Part shown: positions 34,856-45,405 of the stretch, piece after piece
Layout of the letters: every line of letters begins with the position of its first letter
Numbering within the stretch: the first letter of the stretch is position 1
From: Tubulanus polymorphus
Taxonomy: Eukaryota; Nemertea; Palaeonemertea; Tubulaniformes; Tubulanidae
Direction of reading: 5' to 3'
DNA: 64,000 bases
NCBI RefSeq assembly: GCF_964204645.1
Contig: NC_134034.1
Coordinates: 4,895,414 to 4,959,413 of the forward strand
Notes under the pieces: generated by a model
What the model was told of the DNA's origin: nothing
The model's input: only the letters and a program-made list of their open reading frames with translations
Databases searched by the model: none
Position numbers and translations under genes: made by a program

Positions 34856-36152
34856 GTCGAGCATCAAGACAAAATGTCGCTTTTGTTATAAGCATTTCCG
34901 TTCGGAAGCGATCGAAGCACATGCTAATGGGTGCGAGGGGCGGCCTGTCGCAGGCCGCTGCTACAAATGCCGCGACTGCGGCCGTACATCTCATACTAAG
35001 CTTTCCGCGCGGCAGCATGGCAAATATCATGTCAAGACAACAAATCGCGACCCAGGGTACGAGGTCGTCACCGAGGGCGACGAAAATTCACCTCCGCGCA
35101 AAATCGTGCGCACCGAGGAGTGGGACCGAGATCCAGCTCTAACTATCTCGGAATCCACCAGCCGCACTGACGACCGTCGGGCGCGACGCGAGGCCGACCG
35201 GGCCCATCGGGCACGCGTGAAGGCGAACCTGATCGCAAGCGACCGCATCGCAGAGGAGGCCCGCTAGCTCGACGCGACCTTTCTGGCGCAACAGACCAAT
35301 GTAGGTTTAGAAATTCGTCGCGACCTCGAGGCCAAGAAGGCGATAGCTCGGCTTGAGCCGGGTAAACCTACACCGATCGCGACGCCTCAGATTGCGCCGC
35401 AACCGATAGCAACGTCTCCGCCCCAGATCGCGACGCCTCAGACCGTGTCAACACCGATCGTGATATCTCCTATTGCGCCGTCACCGAAGACGACACACGC
35501 GTCGGATATCGGCCCGGACATGCCGGCTGATTTTGATCACGTTTTGAGCAAGGGGGACGCCCCTCCTTCGCCGCCTGCGACTTCTCCAAATTCGTCGGCC
35601 GACATTCCCGTCGTTGCACCAATAGTCGTTGCGCAGACGGAGGCCGAAGCGGGCAGGTTCCAGCTGTTGAATAACCAAATCACGCCGGTGATACCCACCA
35701 GGAACATCGAAGAGGAGGAGCAGCGGCTGCTCGCCCTGGCTGACGCTGGTGTGCCGGAAGTTATTATAGGAACTAACGAACTGACAAGTGTTGCAACGGG
35801 CCAGCACGTCATACTCGTGCGCGACGAAGAGGTTGGCTCGGCGTCTACCCGTAGCCTGCATGTGACTTTACATTACCACCCCTCCGCAATGGGTACTGCA
35901 TATCAATACTGTGGGACCCCTACCGAAACCTTTACTTGCACCGCGTGTCGGGTCCTCGCAGCCCACCACAGGATTGAATGGCCTCCCGCCGAGAAAGAGA
36001 TCGCTCCGCGCCGTGTCGCAGTATTTGGCCTGAGACATCAGCATCCAACTCCGCACGGACCCGTCGCCACCTGGGGCCTGGACCGTCGGCCCAGTCCGTG
36101 CGTTCTGTGCGCCATCGACTGCAAATCCGCCAAGATCCCATACGTATATTAG
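34856..36152 (+). pseudogene. Gypsy-1 ORF3, zinc-finger protein in the env position
   Basis: Third ORF after pol, one frame throughout, with a single TAG at 35265-35267. A splice-acceptor-like TTTATTATTACAG ends at 34855, so it may be expressed from a spliced RNA. It encodes KCRFCYKHFRSEAIEAHANGC and then CRDCGRTSHTKLSARQHGKYH, two C2HC/C2H2 fingers; an acidic and an arginine-rich stretch; a Pro/Thr/Ile-rich low-complexity linker (35340-35620); and a C-terminal part with two more Cys pairs (CTAC, CVLC). There is no signal peptide or membrane segment, so it is not an envelope protein. Function unknown; DNA or RNA binding is inferred only from the fingers. Confidence 0.75.
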
Positions 36153-36214
36153 TGGTCTGTTTTTACCTGTTTTTACGGTGTTCCGTATGTTCCGGGGATC
36201 TGGTGGGGGTCGTT

Positions 36215-36230
36215 GAGGGCAGAGAGGAGG
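36215..36230 (+). promoter_or_regulatory. Candidate polypurine tract of Gypsy-1
   Basis: GAGGGCAGAGAGGAGG, all purine but one base. It lies 80 bp upstream of the first base shared by both LTRs, rather than adjacent, because the first 59 bp of the 3' LTR are missing or replaced. Confidence 0.45.
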
Positions 36231-36310
36231 CTGATTCGGAGCACTCCGGATGAGTGCCTGGTCCCCTCGTCGGTTCTCTTCGGCTCCGCCCGCTTGCCGG
36301 GACCTATATT

Positions 36311-38599
36311 AAATTATATTATGTATTTCGGAATGGCCTTAAGCCGTTCTTTTCTCATTGTTTCTTTTTAGATGTACGTATTCCGGGACGGGGCTGGGTG
36401 TTCTGCGACGATGTTTCGGGATCTTTTCGGCTCAATTTCAATCTGACAGATTTTTGGCAGTCCTGTCAGATTCCAATTTCACGACCTGGGCAGGCCCCCG
36501 CGGTGTTGGCCACGCCACATTCGGTCTTATAGTCGTCATTTTTCGCGTTAATCTTAAAATATTATAGAACTTAATTCTATTTCTCGCGTATGAAGTCTTT
36601 ATTTAGGGTTTTATCATTCGTCACGGTCGAATGATTTCGCGTGCTTTACTTTGTCCGCGGATCGTATCACTGCTCGTCACGCTTGACCAATCACCGCGTG
36701 CGTTGACCGCATGAAAACTATAAATTTGGCGCAATCGCGCTCATTGGCAACTTGGCTCTGGCAGAGCCACATTAGAAACTCTTCTTGCTGCCTCTTCACC
36801 GTTTTACGAATCGGACGCTGTAAATCGTACAGATCATGTAAGAAGACAATTTTACTCTCTAATTAAGACACGGGCCTCCGGGTCGTCTGACCCCGGGATC
36901 GCTGCAGTGGTTTTTGACATCCCGCCCTCAGTGAGTCCCGAGTGCCGACGCACCCGGGGGTCGTGTAGTCGTCGGCCATGGGCTGCCGATAAACTCGTCA
37001 CTTACAATCCTGTAAATATTGTAAATTCTCCGTCAGTTCATCGTCTGTTTAAATTCAATCCTCTGACGATGCCAACTTAACGCTCTCGTCGCTGTAATTA
37101 GTAATAGTAATAATAATAGTATGGTAGGCCTATATCTTCTGTGCTATTTCCGTAATTTTACTCCGAGATGTCGTTTCTGCTGACCATGAAAATCACCTGT
37201 ATTCAGTAACTCCTTTTTCGAACGAACGCGCGGTCGTTTCATCTTCTTGACGTCGCCTCTGAATTTCGACTCTTTGAGTTCGCGTCACCGACATTTTGAA
37301 TTTGGCGCGCAGTCGTTGATTAACGACAACGCTCGTCGTTAACTATTTGACGCTCCGTCGTATAATTCTTATCGTTGATTGAAGACAACGCTCGTCGTTA
37401 ACTATTTGACGCTCCGTCGTATAATTCTTATCGTTGATTAACGACAACGCTCGTCGTTAACTATTTGACGCTCCGTCGTATAATTCATATCGTTGATTAA
37501 CGACCACGCTCGTCGTTAACTATTTGACGCTCCGTCGTATAATTCTTATCGTTGATTGAAGACAACGCTCGTCGTTAACTATTTGACGCTCCGTCGTATA
37601 ATTCTTATCGTTGATTAACGACAACGCTCGTCGTTAACTACTTGACGCTCCGTCGTTAACATCTTAATCGTTGATTAGCTTCGACGCTCGTTTACTGAGA
37701 CCTAAGTTATATTAGATACACACCGGAGTCCGCCGCGCCACCGCTTCTATTTGACGTTCGGTCGTCTCCTTTGTATGCTACCGTACATTGACTGTACCAA
37801 GGCTTTGCAAGCCATGAAGGGCACATTCTTTTTATATATCGAAATGTAAATAATCAAGGTGTTTTGCGTGTGGACATGATGTCCCCTTGGCATCAAGAAC
37901 GATGAACTTTGTATTATAAGAAAATATATATATTTAATAATTCGTACTACATTCCAATCAAACTTCGAATCTTGCGTTTATTTGATTCGCCGGCACTGGA
38001 AGGAAGGACGAGGATTTCTGTTTGTTTTCCTGCTGCATCGAACCCATTTAGTTCTACGTGAGGATCGTTCCCCTATTGACCGTCGCTACGGACAACACTT
38101 ATGCATACGACTAGTTTGACAGATCTGGCATGAGTCGCAATTAGCTCCTGAGATGACGGGGGACAGCTATGTGCGAGAGGGCACTTGGAATGGGGGTAGC
38201 CATATCCGCCGAGTAATCAACACTGCGAGTTTCGTCCGAGGAAAGCCCCTAAAGCGGATTACTCTGAGGAGAGCGGGTTGGGGGGTCTGTATTGGCCACA
38301 CAGATTAAGGCTACGTGGAGTAGGGAGGCGACTGTTTGGAGGAGAGCGTACTGCTTAAGCGCCCTTTTTAGCGACATTTTTTAATAGAGGAACCGATTCC
38401 ACATATTTTATATCATTTACTTTCCTGGGGAAGACAAGAGTCTCCTTGCCGTATTCACTACCCGAGTGCGGTCGACCCAGGCGGACCCGTGTAGCGAGCG
38501 CCCCGGCACAGCAGAGTGACTACGACTACGCTACCTATGGACAACAGCAGTCACTACCTGAATTACTATTTTTTTTATGTTTACACTACAACCGCTACA
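36311..38599 (+). repeat. Gypsy-1 3' LTR (5'-truncated, internal deletion)
   Basis: Matches the 5' LTR from 27165 on, but lacks its first 59 bp, lacks a 220-bp segment (junction CCACGCCACAT / TCGGTC at 36521) and has six 59-bp units instead of seven (starting 37314). Ends CGCTACA at 38599. Confidence 0.9.
37314..37675. repeat. 59-bp tandem array in the 3' LTR
   Basis: Six units at 37314, 37373, 37432, 37491, 37550 and 37609, same consensus and hairpins as in the 5' LTR. The unit-number difference is a post-insertion or replication slippage change. Confidence 0.9.
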
Positions 38600-39190
38600 C
38601 GACTTTTAAGCCAAACGTGGAATATTCCTGAAATGAATGAGCACTTTGAAATAGCTCATTCAACACTTGGTGCTTGGGCAAAGGATGCTAATAGCCTATT
38701 GACACCCGATAGAAGTCTGACACCTGATGCTCATTGTGCTTTTGATCTTGCTGGTGTCAAGAGAGATGCTTTATTTCGAAGTTTAACCGCACCAAGTCAT
38801 TCAGATGGAACCACTTTAACTTTACTGAAAGACCTGTGCCAAGCATGTTTAAATGTGATGGACATTGGCGGAGAACGAAATTTTGCGACGGCAGATCAGG
38901 AAATTGCCAGAAATGCTAAAGGATGGCGACAGGGTCCCGATATGATGGACAGTTAACTGATATTCTAAAACAAAATCATTGGAAGTAATTAAATCTCAGT
39001 ATAAACTTTCGAACTAGAATCTTTCAATATCAGCCTGAGTCAAAGATTACATTTAGCAAGTCCACTCTAGAAGATTTGATATCGATCATGAATGAGCTAT
39101 TTGAAATTCCATTAGAAACGATAGACTTATTTGAACTGATAATTACACCACGTAGTTTAGTAGTAGCAACTTTTCGCAGAGATGGATAGA
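38600..39190 (+). pseudogene. Diverged family M copy, 3' part after Gypsy-1
   Basis: Continues the frame broken at 27105: LLSQTWNIPEMNEHFEI, then DLAGVKRDALF and CQACLNVMD, positions where other copies have DALYDLLF and the ALELLMHGLL helix. The frame closes at 38954-38956. Decayed coding words continue (SKITFSKSTLEDLISIMNEL near 39040-39110), but with stops. Confidence 0.65.
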
Positions 39191-39279
39191 TGAAGGGACA
39201 ACCAAATGGTATAATGTATACAAATACATATGAAAGATCAAGATAATTGATTAATGCGTCATCAAAATATCCCTCGAAA

Positions 39280-39960
39280 ACTTGAAATATGAGAAAAAGT
39301 GCCGAAGAAGTGATGGTCATACATTTTGGGAAAAATGACAGCACGCATGAATACTCAATGCTATCAGAGGGGACAACTGCAAAATTGCTGAAAGCAGCGT
39401 TGAAAGGGACCTTGGGGTACTAGTAGAGAATAAGTTAAATTTCAGAGGCCAAATTAATGCTGTTCTAAACAAAGCAAATAGGCTGCTATGAGACCTAGCT
39501 TAAAAAGGGATGTAGAAAAACTTGAAAAAGTACAGAGGAGGGCAACAAAGCTCGTTCAGGGCCTAAGTAACATGTCAGACGAAGACAGACTGAGACGCCT
39601 TAATTTACCGGCACTTCCATACAATAGAGATCGTGGCGATATGATAATGACCTTCAATTATATCGGTGGCCACTTCAATTTCAACACTGCAGATGTACTC
39701 CGCAGGCCCAGTCTTCAACAAATTAGGGGGCACAGTCAGAAAATTAAGAAATTAAGGTCAAGAAAGAACATCAGAAGGATGTTTTCAAGAACGAACATCA
39801 GAAGGATGTTTTTACCCAGCGAGTTTTAAATATAAGGAACTCGCTCCCCGAGAAAGTTGGGTCGGCCACCTCCGTAGACTGTTTTCAGTCAAGGCTTGAC
39901 AAATTCTGGAAAGAAAAATTGTATTTATATAAGCTTACTTTTCACAGGAATTGAGGTGAA
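39280..39960 (+). pseudogene. CR1/L2-like LINE remnant, end of ORF2
   Basis: C-terminal part of a non-LTR reverse transcriptase ORF. Words include VMVIHFGKND, KLNFRGQINAV, then after an internal deletion near 39487 SLKRDVEKLEKVQRRATKLV, DRLRRLNLPALPYNRDRGDM and, in another frame, TQRVLNIRNSLPEKV and LDKFWKEKLYLY. These are typical of CR1/L2/Rex-like elements. A 24-bp stretch (ACATCAGAAGGATGTTTT) is duplicated at 39768-39813. The upstream part of the RT is absent. Confidence 0.82.
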
Positions 39961-40579
39961 GTATAATTATATATATTCTAGTCATACTAACAAGACTAAC
40001 TAATAACGACCGTAGCTGGAATGGTGCATCCAGGGTGCGTGCCGGTGGGGTAGTTAACTACGCTGCGCGCCTAGATCTGGAAAGGCCGATACAAATCAAG
40101 CAGGTGTTGCCGAATTAACAGAAGGGTACCACACTGCTTAGGTCGTCAGAAAAGAAAAAAACAGGTTTAGTTCGAATAATTTTTATCAAATTGAATCAAT
40201 GATGTAATTAAAAACTTAATTCGCGAGCATAAACTGTTCGTACTAAAGTTGGGATAAAAGTCCCAATGATTATGTACCATAATATATGTAGAACTCAAAT
40301 CAAATTGAGCTTATGTTATGTACAATTCAATCTATTCATCGATTATTAAAATAACCGAACTACTTATCAAGTAGCAAGTATGGTAAGCGCAGGTAAAACT
40401 CTACCGTGATTCCCACGATGGACAGCAACTGACGAAAAAGTGTTTTTCTCCCGTTTTTAGTAATGCCTGGTTTGAAGCCTCGAAGCCTTCTAATATCATA
40501 AATGGCTTTCGTGCAACCGGTCTATGAAATTCTCTTTGCTTTATGTCAGTAACATACGTAAATAATGATGTTAATGATG
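39961..40579. other. Gene-free stretch, possible LINE 3' UTR then unique DNA
   Basis: No coding signal. The first about 150 bp may be the 3' UTR of the LINE remnant. Confidence 0.35.
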
Positions 40580-40780
40580 TTAATAATTTCGTACCATCAA
40601 TGCGACATCCTCGATCCAGTTTTAACATACATAAAATGTTTATGATGTTAATAATTTCGTACCATCAATGCGACATCCTCGATCTAGTTATAACATACAT
40701 AAAATGTTAATGGTTTTAATGATTTCGTACCATCAATGCGACATCCTCGATCTAGTTTTAACATACATAAAATGTTCGAT
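40580..40780. repeat. Minisatellite, 68-bp unit, three copies
   Basis: Units start at 40580, 40648 and 40716 (TTAAT-ATTTCGTACCATC-ATGCGACATCCTCGAT). Lies just upstream of the SGNH-containing family M gene. Confidence 0.85.
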
Positions 40781-40856
40781 ATTTTTTTTTTGTTGAAAAT
40801 CTTAACTTGCTACTCCCGCAACGAACTATAATTAGTTTTACGTTACTTTATTTTAG

Positions 40857-43359
40857 CCAAAAGAAAAAGGTGAAAGCAGCAATTTTTGGTGATAGCTTTA
40901 TAAGTCGGCTTTCGAATACATGGGATTTCGAACATCCGGAAATTGGTGTTGATTTTTACGGTTATGGTGGCGTGAAGATAGTCGACATACATAGAAAAAT
41001 CATAGACGTCAAATATAACTTTTACGATTTAATCATAATTCTAGTGTGGGGAAACGACTTAGACGGTGTACATACGATTGTATGATTAATAAGAGCACAA
41101 CGCGGCACTACTTAACAGATTTTGTTTGTTTGCCTCTATATAAAAAGAACATCAACTAGAAAAAGTAGAGCGAGTGAATTCAATAAGAAGGTCAATAATT
41201 TTAATGGGTATCTATTTGGGGATGTAGATGGGAATTTAGTTAAGGTGTTGAAGTTTAGTGATCTGGGGTGTAGAAATAATACTTGGCAAACTCGCCTTCT
41301 ATCCGACGGGGTCCATTTCACCGAAAAAGCGAATAATAAATTGAAAAATCACGTGAGTCAAATAATTTTGAAGGTGAAATCAGCTGAATCCAAAATGCGA
41401 GAAACAACTGCAGCCATCATTAAACTGACCAGTGAGCTAAAGAATGGTTCAGCGTCAAAGAATCGACTGGAATTAGAGCTACAGGGTTTGAAAGACAGGT
41501 ATAGTAAAGAGGCAGACAAGGTATGTAAATATATGAGTCAATTTCAGACTGCCAAGAAAGAAAATGTGTGTCTCCGCAAGAAAGTCCAGCGTCGAAATGA
41601 GAAGATTACTGTATGCAAGAGCGTCTAAATGAAGAGGCCTGTCAAAGACAGAAAACAGAGTCGCAGCTCCAAGATACTGAGGGTAAGCTAGCTGATTGTT
41701 TCAATTCTCTGAGTCTTTCAGATGAACGTGCACATGCAATGGAAATTGAATGTCGTAAGCTGACGAACAATTTAAGTCAACCACGCTTGCGAAAATCCAA
41801 AAGTGCTATCGACTTGTGCGACATAATTGACCAAAACGCTATCCACATCACCGAACTCGAGAAGACGCTGTTAGACATAAAACGAGAGAATGAACATTTG
41901 AAAGTTCTGATAGCGGTCGAGAATGAGCCGGAAATTACAACCATGCGTAAGGGTAGGTTTACCGATGAGATTCGACACGCTGTAATGGAGCTGCTTACAA
42001 CTCACCATGTAAGTATGAATAATATCCCTGGCGTAATAAAAACTGTTTTACGTCGTTTTCTCTCTGTTGAATGCGAAGACCTCCGATTACCATCAAATGC
42101 TCTGATGAGCCAATTGTTAATTGAAGCCAACTTTCTGGCTAAATCACATATAGCTGAAGAAATGCTCTCAAACATGCCTCAAGATTCCACCTCTGGTCAC
42201 TGCCTCCATGGAGATGGTACCAGTAAATTTCACAATAAGTACCAGAATTTTCAGGTCACTCTCAACTCAAGTGAGTCGCTGTCGATGGCTATGTCCCAAG
42301 TCGGCAGCGGTGATACTGAAACCCTCATGAAAAACTTTTTAGATTCTAATTCAGACTTTGCATCATATGTTGTTTCAGGTTCTGACCAAAATAAAGAAGA
42401 AATAGTTGACAAATTGGTTGGGTCTATCAAAAATACTCTATGTCTGATCAAGGTGCAACCAATCCCTGTTTTAATAAACAATTGCAAGGTTTGCGTCAGC
42501 AAGTACTTGTAAAAGCAGTTGAGAATTGGGACCAATTATCTCAGCCTAACAAGGCAAGCCTTGCATCGATGGGCCATTATTTCTGTAAGATGCACTTTTA
42601 GTCAATTTTGCAACGGAGTGTGACAAAACCCTCTCTTCCTTCGAGAAACTAGCATTAGAAGTGGAACCTACACCAGGAACTGAGTCAGGCGCTGGAAGAT
42701 TGATTCGCACTGCACTCAAGGCATTCCATCCAAGAGGTTCTGAAGAGGCCGGAGTTGCATCTCATTTTAATTCTTATCTTACAGTGGTTCCATCAAAACT
42801 GTGGTTGAAAACTTACAAAGTTAATAGGTTCAGTATCCTATTCTATGATGGTCCTGCATTATATTACCATCGCAAACATATCACAGATTTTCTTCTACAA
42901 TGGCCGAGTCCAAATCTCTTACTCCAGGCAGTTAATAATGATATTAATAATAAAGTCTTTCTAGCCGGCGCCCGTGCGCTGGGGATTATTGACAAGATCA
43001 TTACAGGGCCTTTTTGGAGAATAATCAACAAATTTCAAGCCATATTCGACATGAACCCATATCTACTACAGATGAAAGTGAAATGTAATGAATGGTCAAA
43101 AGATTCTAGTCAGCTCATGCAGGGGGAGGTAATGTTTCATTTCGAAGGTGAGGATTTGAAATAAAGATGTTCTCTTTGAAGCTTTATTTGCAGATTCTGG
43201 AGATGAGGAACTTGATATTCTCGCTCAACAGGCTCTCGATTTTTGTATGCATGCATTACATTTAATTCTTGAGCGTCAAGCCCATGATCAACTTCCAGGC
43301 GGCAAATACGAACATCCGGACGCATCTCTGGTTACCAACAGTTCAAACGTGCCCACTAC
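40857..43359 (+). pseudogene. Family M copy with N-terminal SGNH-hydrolase-like domain
   Basis: An acceptor-like TTTATTTTAG precedes 40857. N-terminus: FGDSFISRL (GDS nucleophile block), a YGG/GGV block near 40965, VWGND near 41050 (in place of GGND), and LLSDGVHFTEKANNKL near 41305 (Asp-x-x-His block): an SGNH/GDSL hydrolase-like fold. Then a long coiled coil (41370-41930), TMRKGRFTDEIRHAVMELL near 41945, DGTSKFHNKYQNFQVTL near 42215, GSGDTETLMKNF, FCKMHFLVNFATECDKTL near 42585, YYHRKHI, RALGIIDKIITGPFWRI near 42970 and ILERQAHDQLPGGKY near 43270. Breaks: indels near 41080, 41605, 42445 and 42597, and a stop at 43162. It is the least decayed copy, but is cut at 43359 by the palindrome, losing the C-terminal Tudor-like part. 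Whether SGNH belongs to all copies is unclear. Confidence 0.75.
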
Positions 43360-43440
43360 TGCCGAGCAGCACGGTGGGAGCCCACCATACTCCTGGTAGT
43401 CTACCTGGAGTATAGTGGGCTCCCACCGTGCTGCTCGGCA
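43360..43440. repeat. Near-perfect palindrome, 34-bp arms
   Basis: Arms 43360-43393 and 43407-43440 are inverted with one mismatch; the 13-nt centre contains GGTA-GTC-TACC, itself palindromic. One arm (CTACC-GGAGTAT-GTGGGCTCCCACC-GTGCTGCTCGG) recurs as direct copies at 60184-60225 and 60573-60613. It would extrude a strong cruciform or RNA hairpin. Confidence 0.9.
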
Positions 43441-44813
43441 ACCACAATATATATAATTTGCATTTTTAACATCCTGAGGTCTGTGATAAAGTGTAAGGTG
43501 CTCGTTTTCTATTCAAAGTAACCAAAATTGATTTTAAATGAAGGTAATTTATAACATTGAAATTATATTTAATGTAAATTGGGATATCAGTTATTTATAG
43601 TTGTTATTGTTGTTTGTTAACATTTGATAATATTTTATTGTTGTTGGCTCATACTTAATCATTCTTTTAATTAGAATTGGAGTTGATCTAAATTAATAAG
43701 TGTTATGTTCAAATACTTAGCTAGATTTTAAACACAGGTTGTTCAAAATGGACGAAACCTGGCATGTCGGGAGCATAATACATTTATAGAGGGCCTAACC
43801 TCTACCTGCACCACCAGAAACGACATGTTTATGGATGACTGTGAGGCATAATATCTCAGGTAGCCATACTGATGATTGTTGATAAGATGAAACATGTCTT
43901 CAGTTTTAAATGTGAAATCTTTACCCCAAAAACTCATTTATTGAATGAATTTTATCAAAATAGTTAAGAATGGTTTTAATTCTTACCTTAGGAGTAGGAT
44001 CTAGTAAAAAGATGCTCTGAGATCTGAGTTGAGAAGGAAAATACCTTTAATTTAATACCTCACATGGCATACTTCCTCGAACGAGAACTTTTTTACGAAA
44101 AATACGCGTAAAACAAGATGGCCGCCAATACGTGAGCCTCATTCTGAAATGTGTTTCAGGTTGATATTTACAATTGATTGTCACATGTATCGATAAATCT
44201 AGCTCTTCAATATCTTGAATTTTACCACTATTTGATAATACACTTCGGGTTTCTCTTGTCGATAAAAGTTTCAACAATTTCATTGATACCAACTATGGCA
44301 AGCGAGGCTCCTAAGAGTTTACCAAATGATTATTAAGAAATAATATGCATTACATGTAGAAGGTTAGGAATAACATTCAACAACCCTTAAAATGTCTCAT
44401 TTTGGTAACAAACAAATTTGCAAGGCATTTTTGGCATTTTATTCCATGCCAATATGTTGATTAGCTCAAAACGGCTGTTTTCTACTTACCATATGGTTAC
44501 CATGGCAATCAACAATCACTTTAAATGATGGTTAACCTTGGAATTACATTTTAGGATCAAATGGTTGGAAATTCTACTCTCATATTTCATTAGGCACTGT
44601 GATATATGTGATTTACATATTTCTTGGAATTATCAATGAGGTTATCAATATGCAAATTAGGTTAACTTGCATAATTAAGCAAAACAAATTTGGTCCATTA
44701 ATAAGTTTCATATCAGTATCGTACTGACCGAGTTTGGCTTCAATCGGATGAAAATTGTGAAAGATATAGGGGTTTCAATAATAAATTCAGTCCCTTTTCT
44801 AGGCTAAAACTTA
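43441..44813. other. Gene-free stretch apart from a hammerhead
   Basis: AT-rich, no coding signal. Contains the hammerhead at 43822-43898. Around 44600-44780 there is a low-complexity stretch of the kind repeated near 63190-63330 (AATTAGGTTAACTTGCATAATT-like words). Confidence 0.4.
43822..43898 (+). ncRNA. Hammerhead ribozyme (HHR3)
   Basis: Order GACATGT (stem III, 43822-43828), T at the cleavage position 43829, TATGG (43830-43834), loop with inner TGAG/CTCA pairing, CCATA (43864-43868), CTGATGA (43869-43875), stem II TTGTTGATAAGAT, GAAA, and ACATGTC (43892-43898). Stem III is 7 perfect pairs, stem I is 5 plus 4. Stem II is weak and lacks the usual G-C closing pair, so activity is uncertain. 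Confidence 0.62.
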
Positions 44814-44955
44814 AAATAGGGTTTTCAGATCACGTGACCAAAATCGGCCATAGCGCCGGGAAACCTCCACTTCAAATTTGTTTTCCTTTATAAAAACTAT
44901 ATTTTTAATTGAAACTATATGAATTGTGTTTTTAAATAAAGATATTAATGATAAA
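44814..44955 (+). repeat. Dispersed repeat, copy 1
   Basis: About 140 bp, nearly identical to 63755-63893 (TCAGATCACGTGACC, CGCCGGGAAACCTCCACTTC). Non-coding. Confidence 0.85.
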
Positions 44956-45099
44956 CAAGAGCCCCAAGGGGCACAATGGCCAGCCTGTCAGATTTGCTTT
45001 TTATAAATGATGTAATCTGTGGGTTATATTTATCAATATACACTCCCTGCTCAATGTCATTTACATAGTACAATCGTGTGTTAACACAGACAGCAGGAG

Positions 45100-45405
45100 C
45101 GAATGTAATATAGAAATACTAAGTTATTGTATTGTTCAACGCCCCTGGTGGCCATATACAAAAACCAATGAGCTTGAAACTCACCAAGATCATAGACCAT
45201 GTCATGAGCTACAACTTTCCAATTGATTGTGGTAGCAAAATATGCATAGGTACGAATGTAATATAGAAATACTAAGTTATTGTATTGTTCAACGCCCCCT
45301 GGTGGCCATAAACAAAAACCAATGAGCTTGAAACTCACCTCAATCATAGAACATGTCATGAGCTACAACTTTCCAATTAATTATGGTAGCAAAATATGCT
45401 TAAGT
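45100..45405. repeat. 153-bp tandem duplication
   Basis: Two units starting at 45100 and 45253 with a few substitutions (CGAATGTAATATAGAAATAC, GTTCAACGCCCC-TGGTGGCCAT). The minus-strand ORF across it is an artefact of the repeat. Confidence 0.85.

Larger units (their letters stand above)
27102..38603 (+). mobile_element. Gypsy-1: young Ty3/Gypsy LTR retrotransposon, 11.5 kb
   Basis: Complete insertion: 5' LTR 27106-29708, primer-binding site, gag, pol, zinc-finger ORF3, polypurine tract, 3' LTR to 38599. The 4-bp target duplication CGAC lies at 27102-27105 and 38600-38603. Removing the element and one CGAC restores an uninterrupted family M reading frame (GPWMR then LLSQTWNIPEM), which fixes both ends. 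The LTRs differ by only a few scattered substitutions where compared, so the insertion is recent. The pol frame is fully open; gag has one frameshift and ORF3 one stop. Confidence 0.95.

Noticed and set aside
35481-35861. Minus-strand ORFs opposite Gypsy-1 ORF3
   Set aside because: Shadows of ORF3 in GC-rich sequence, with no motif.
34856-36152. An envelope gene for Gypsy-1
   Set aside because: No signal peptide, transmembrane helix or cleavage site; zinc fingers instead.
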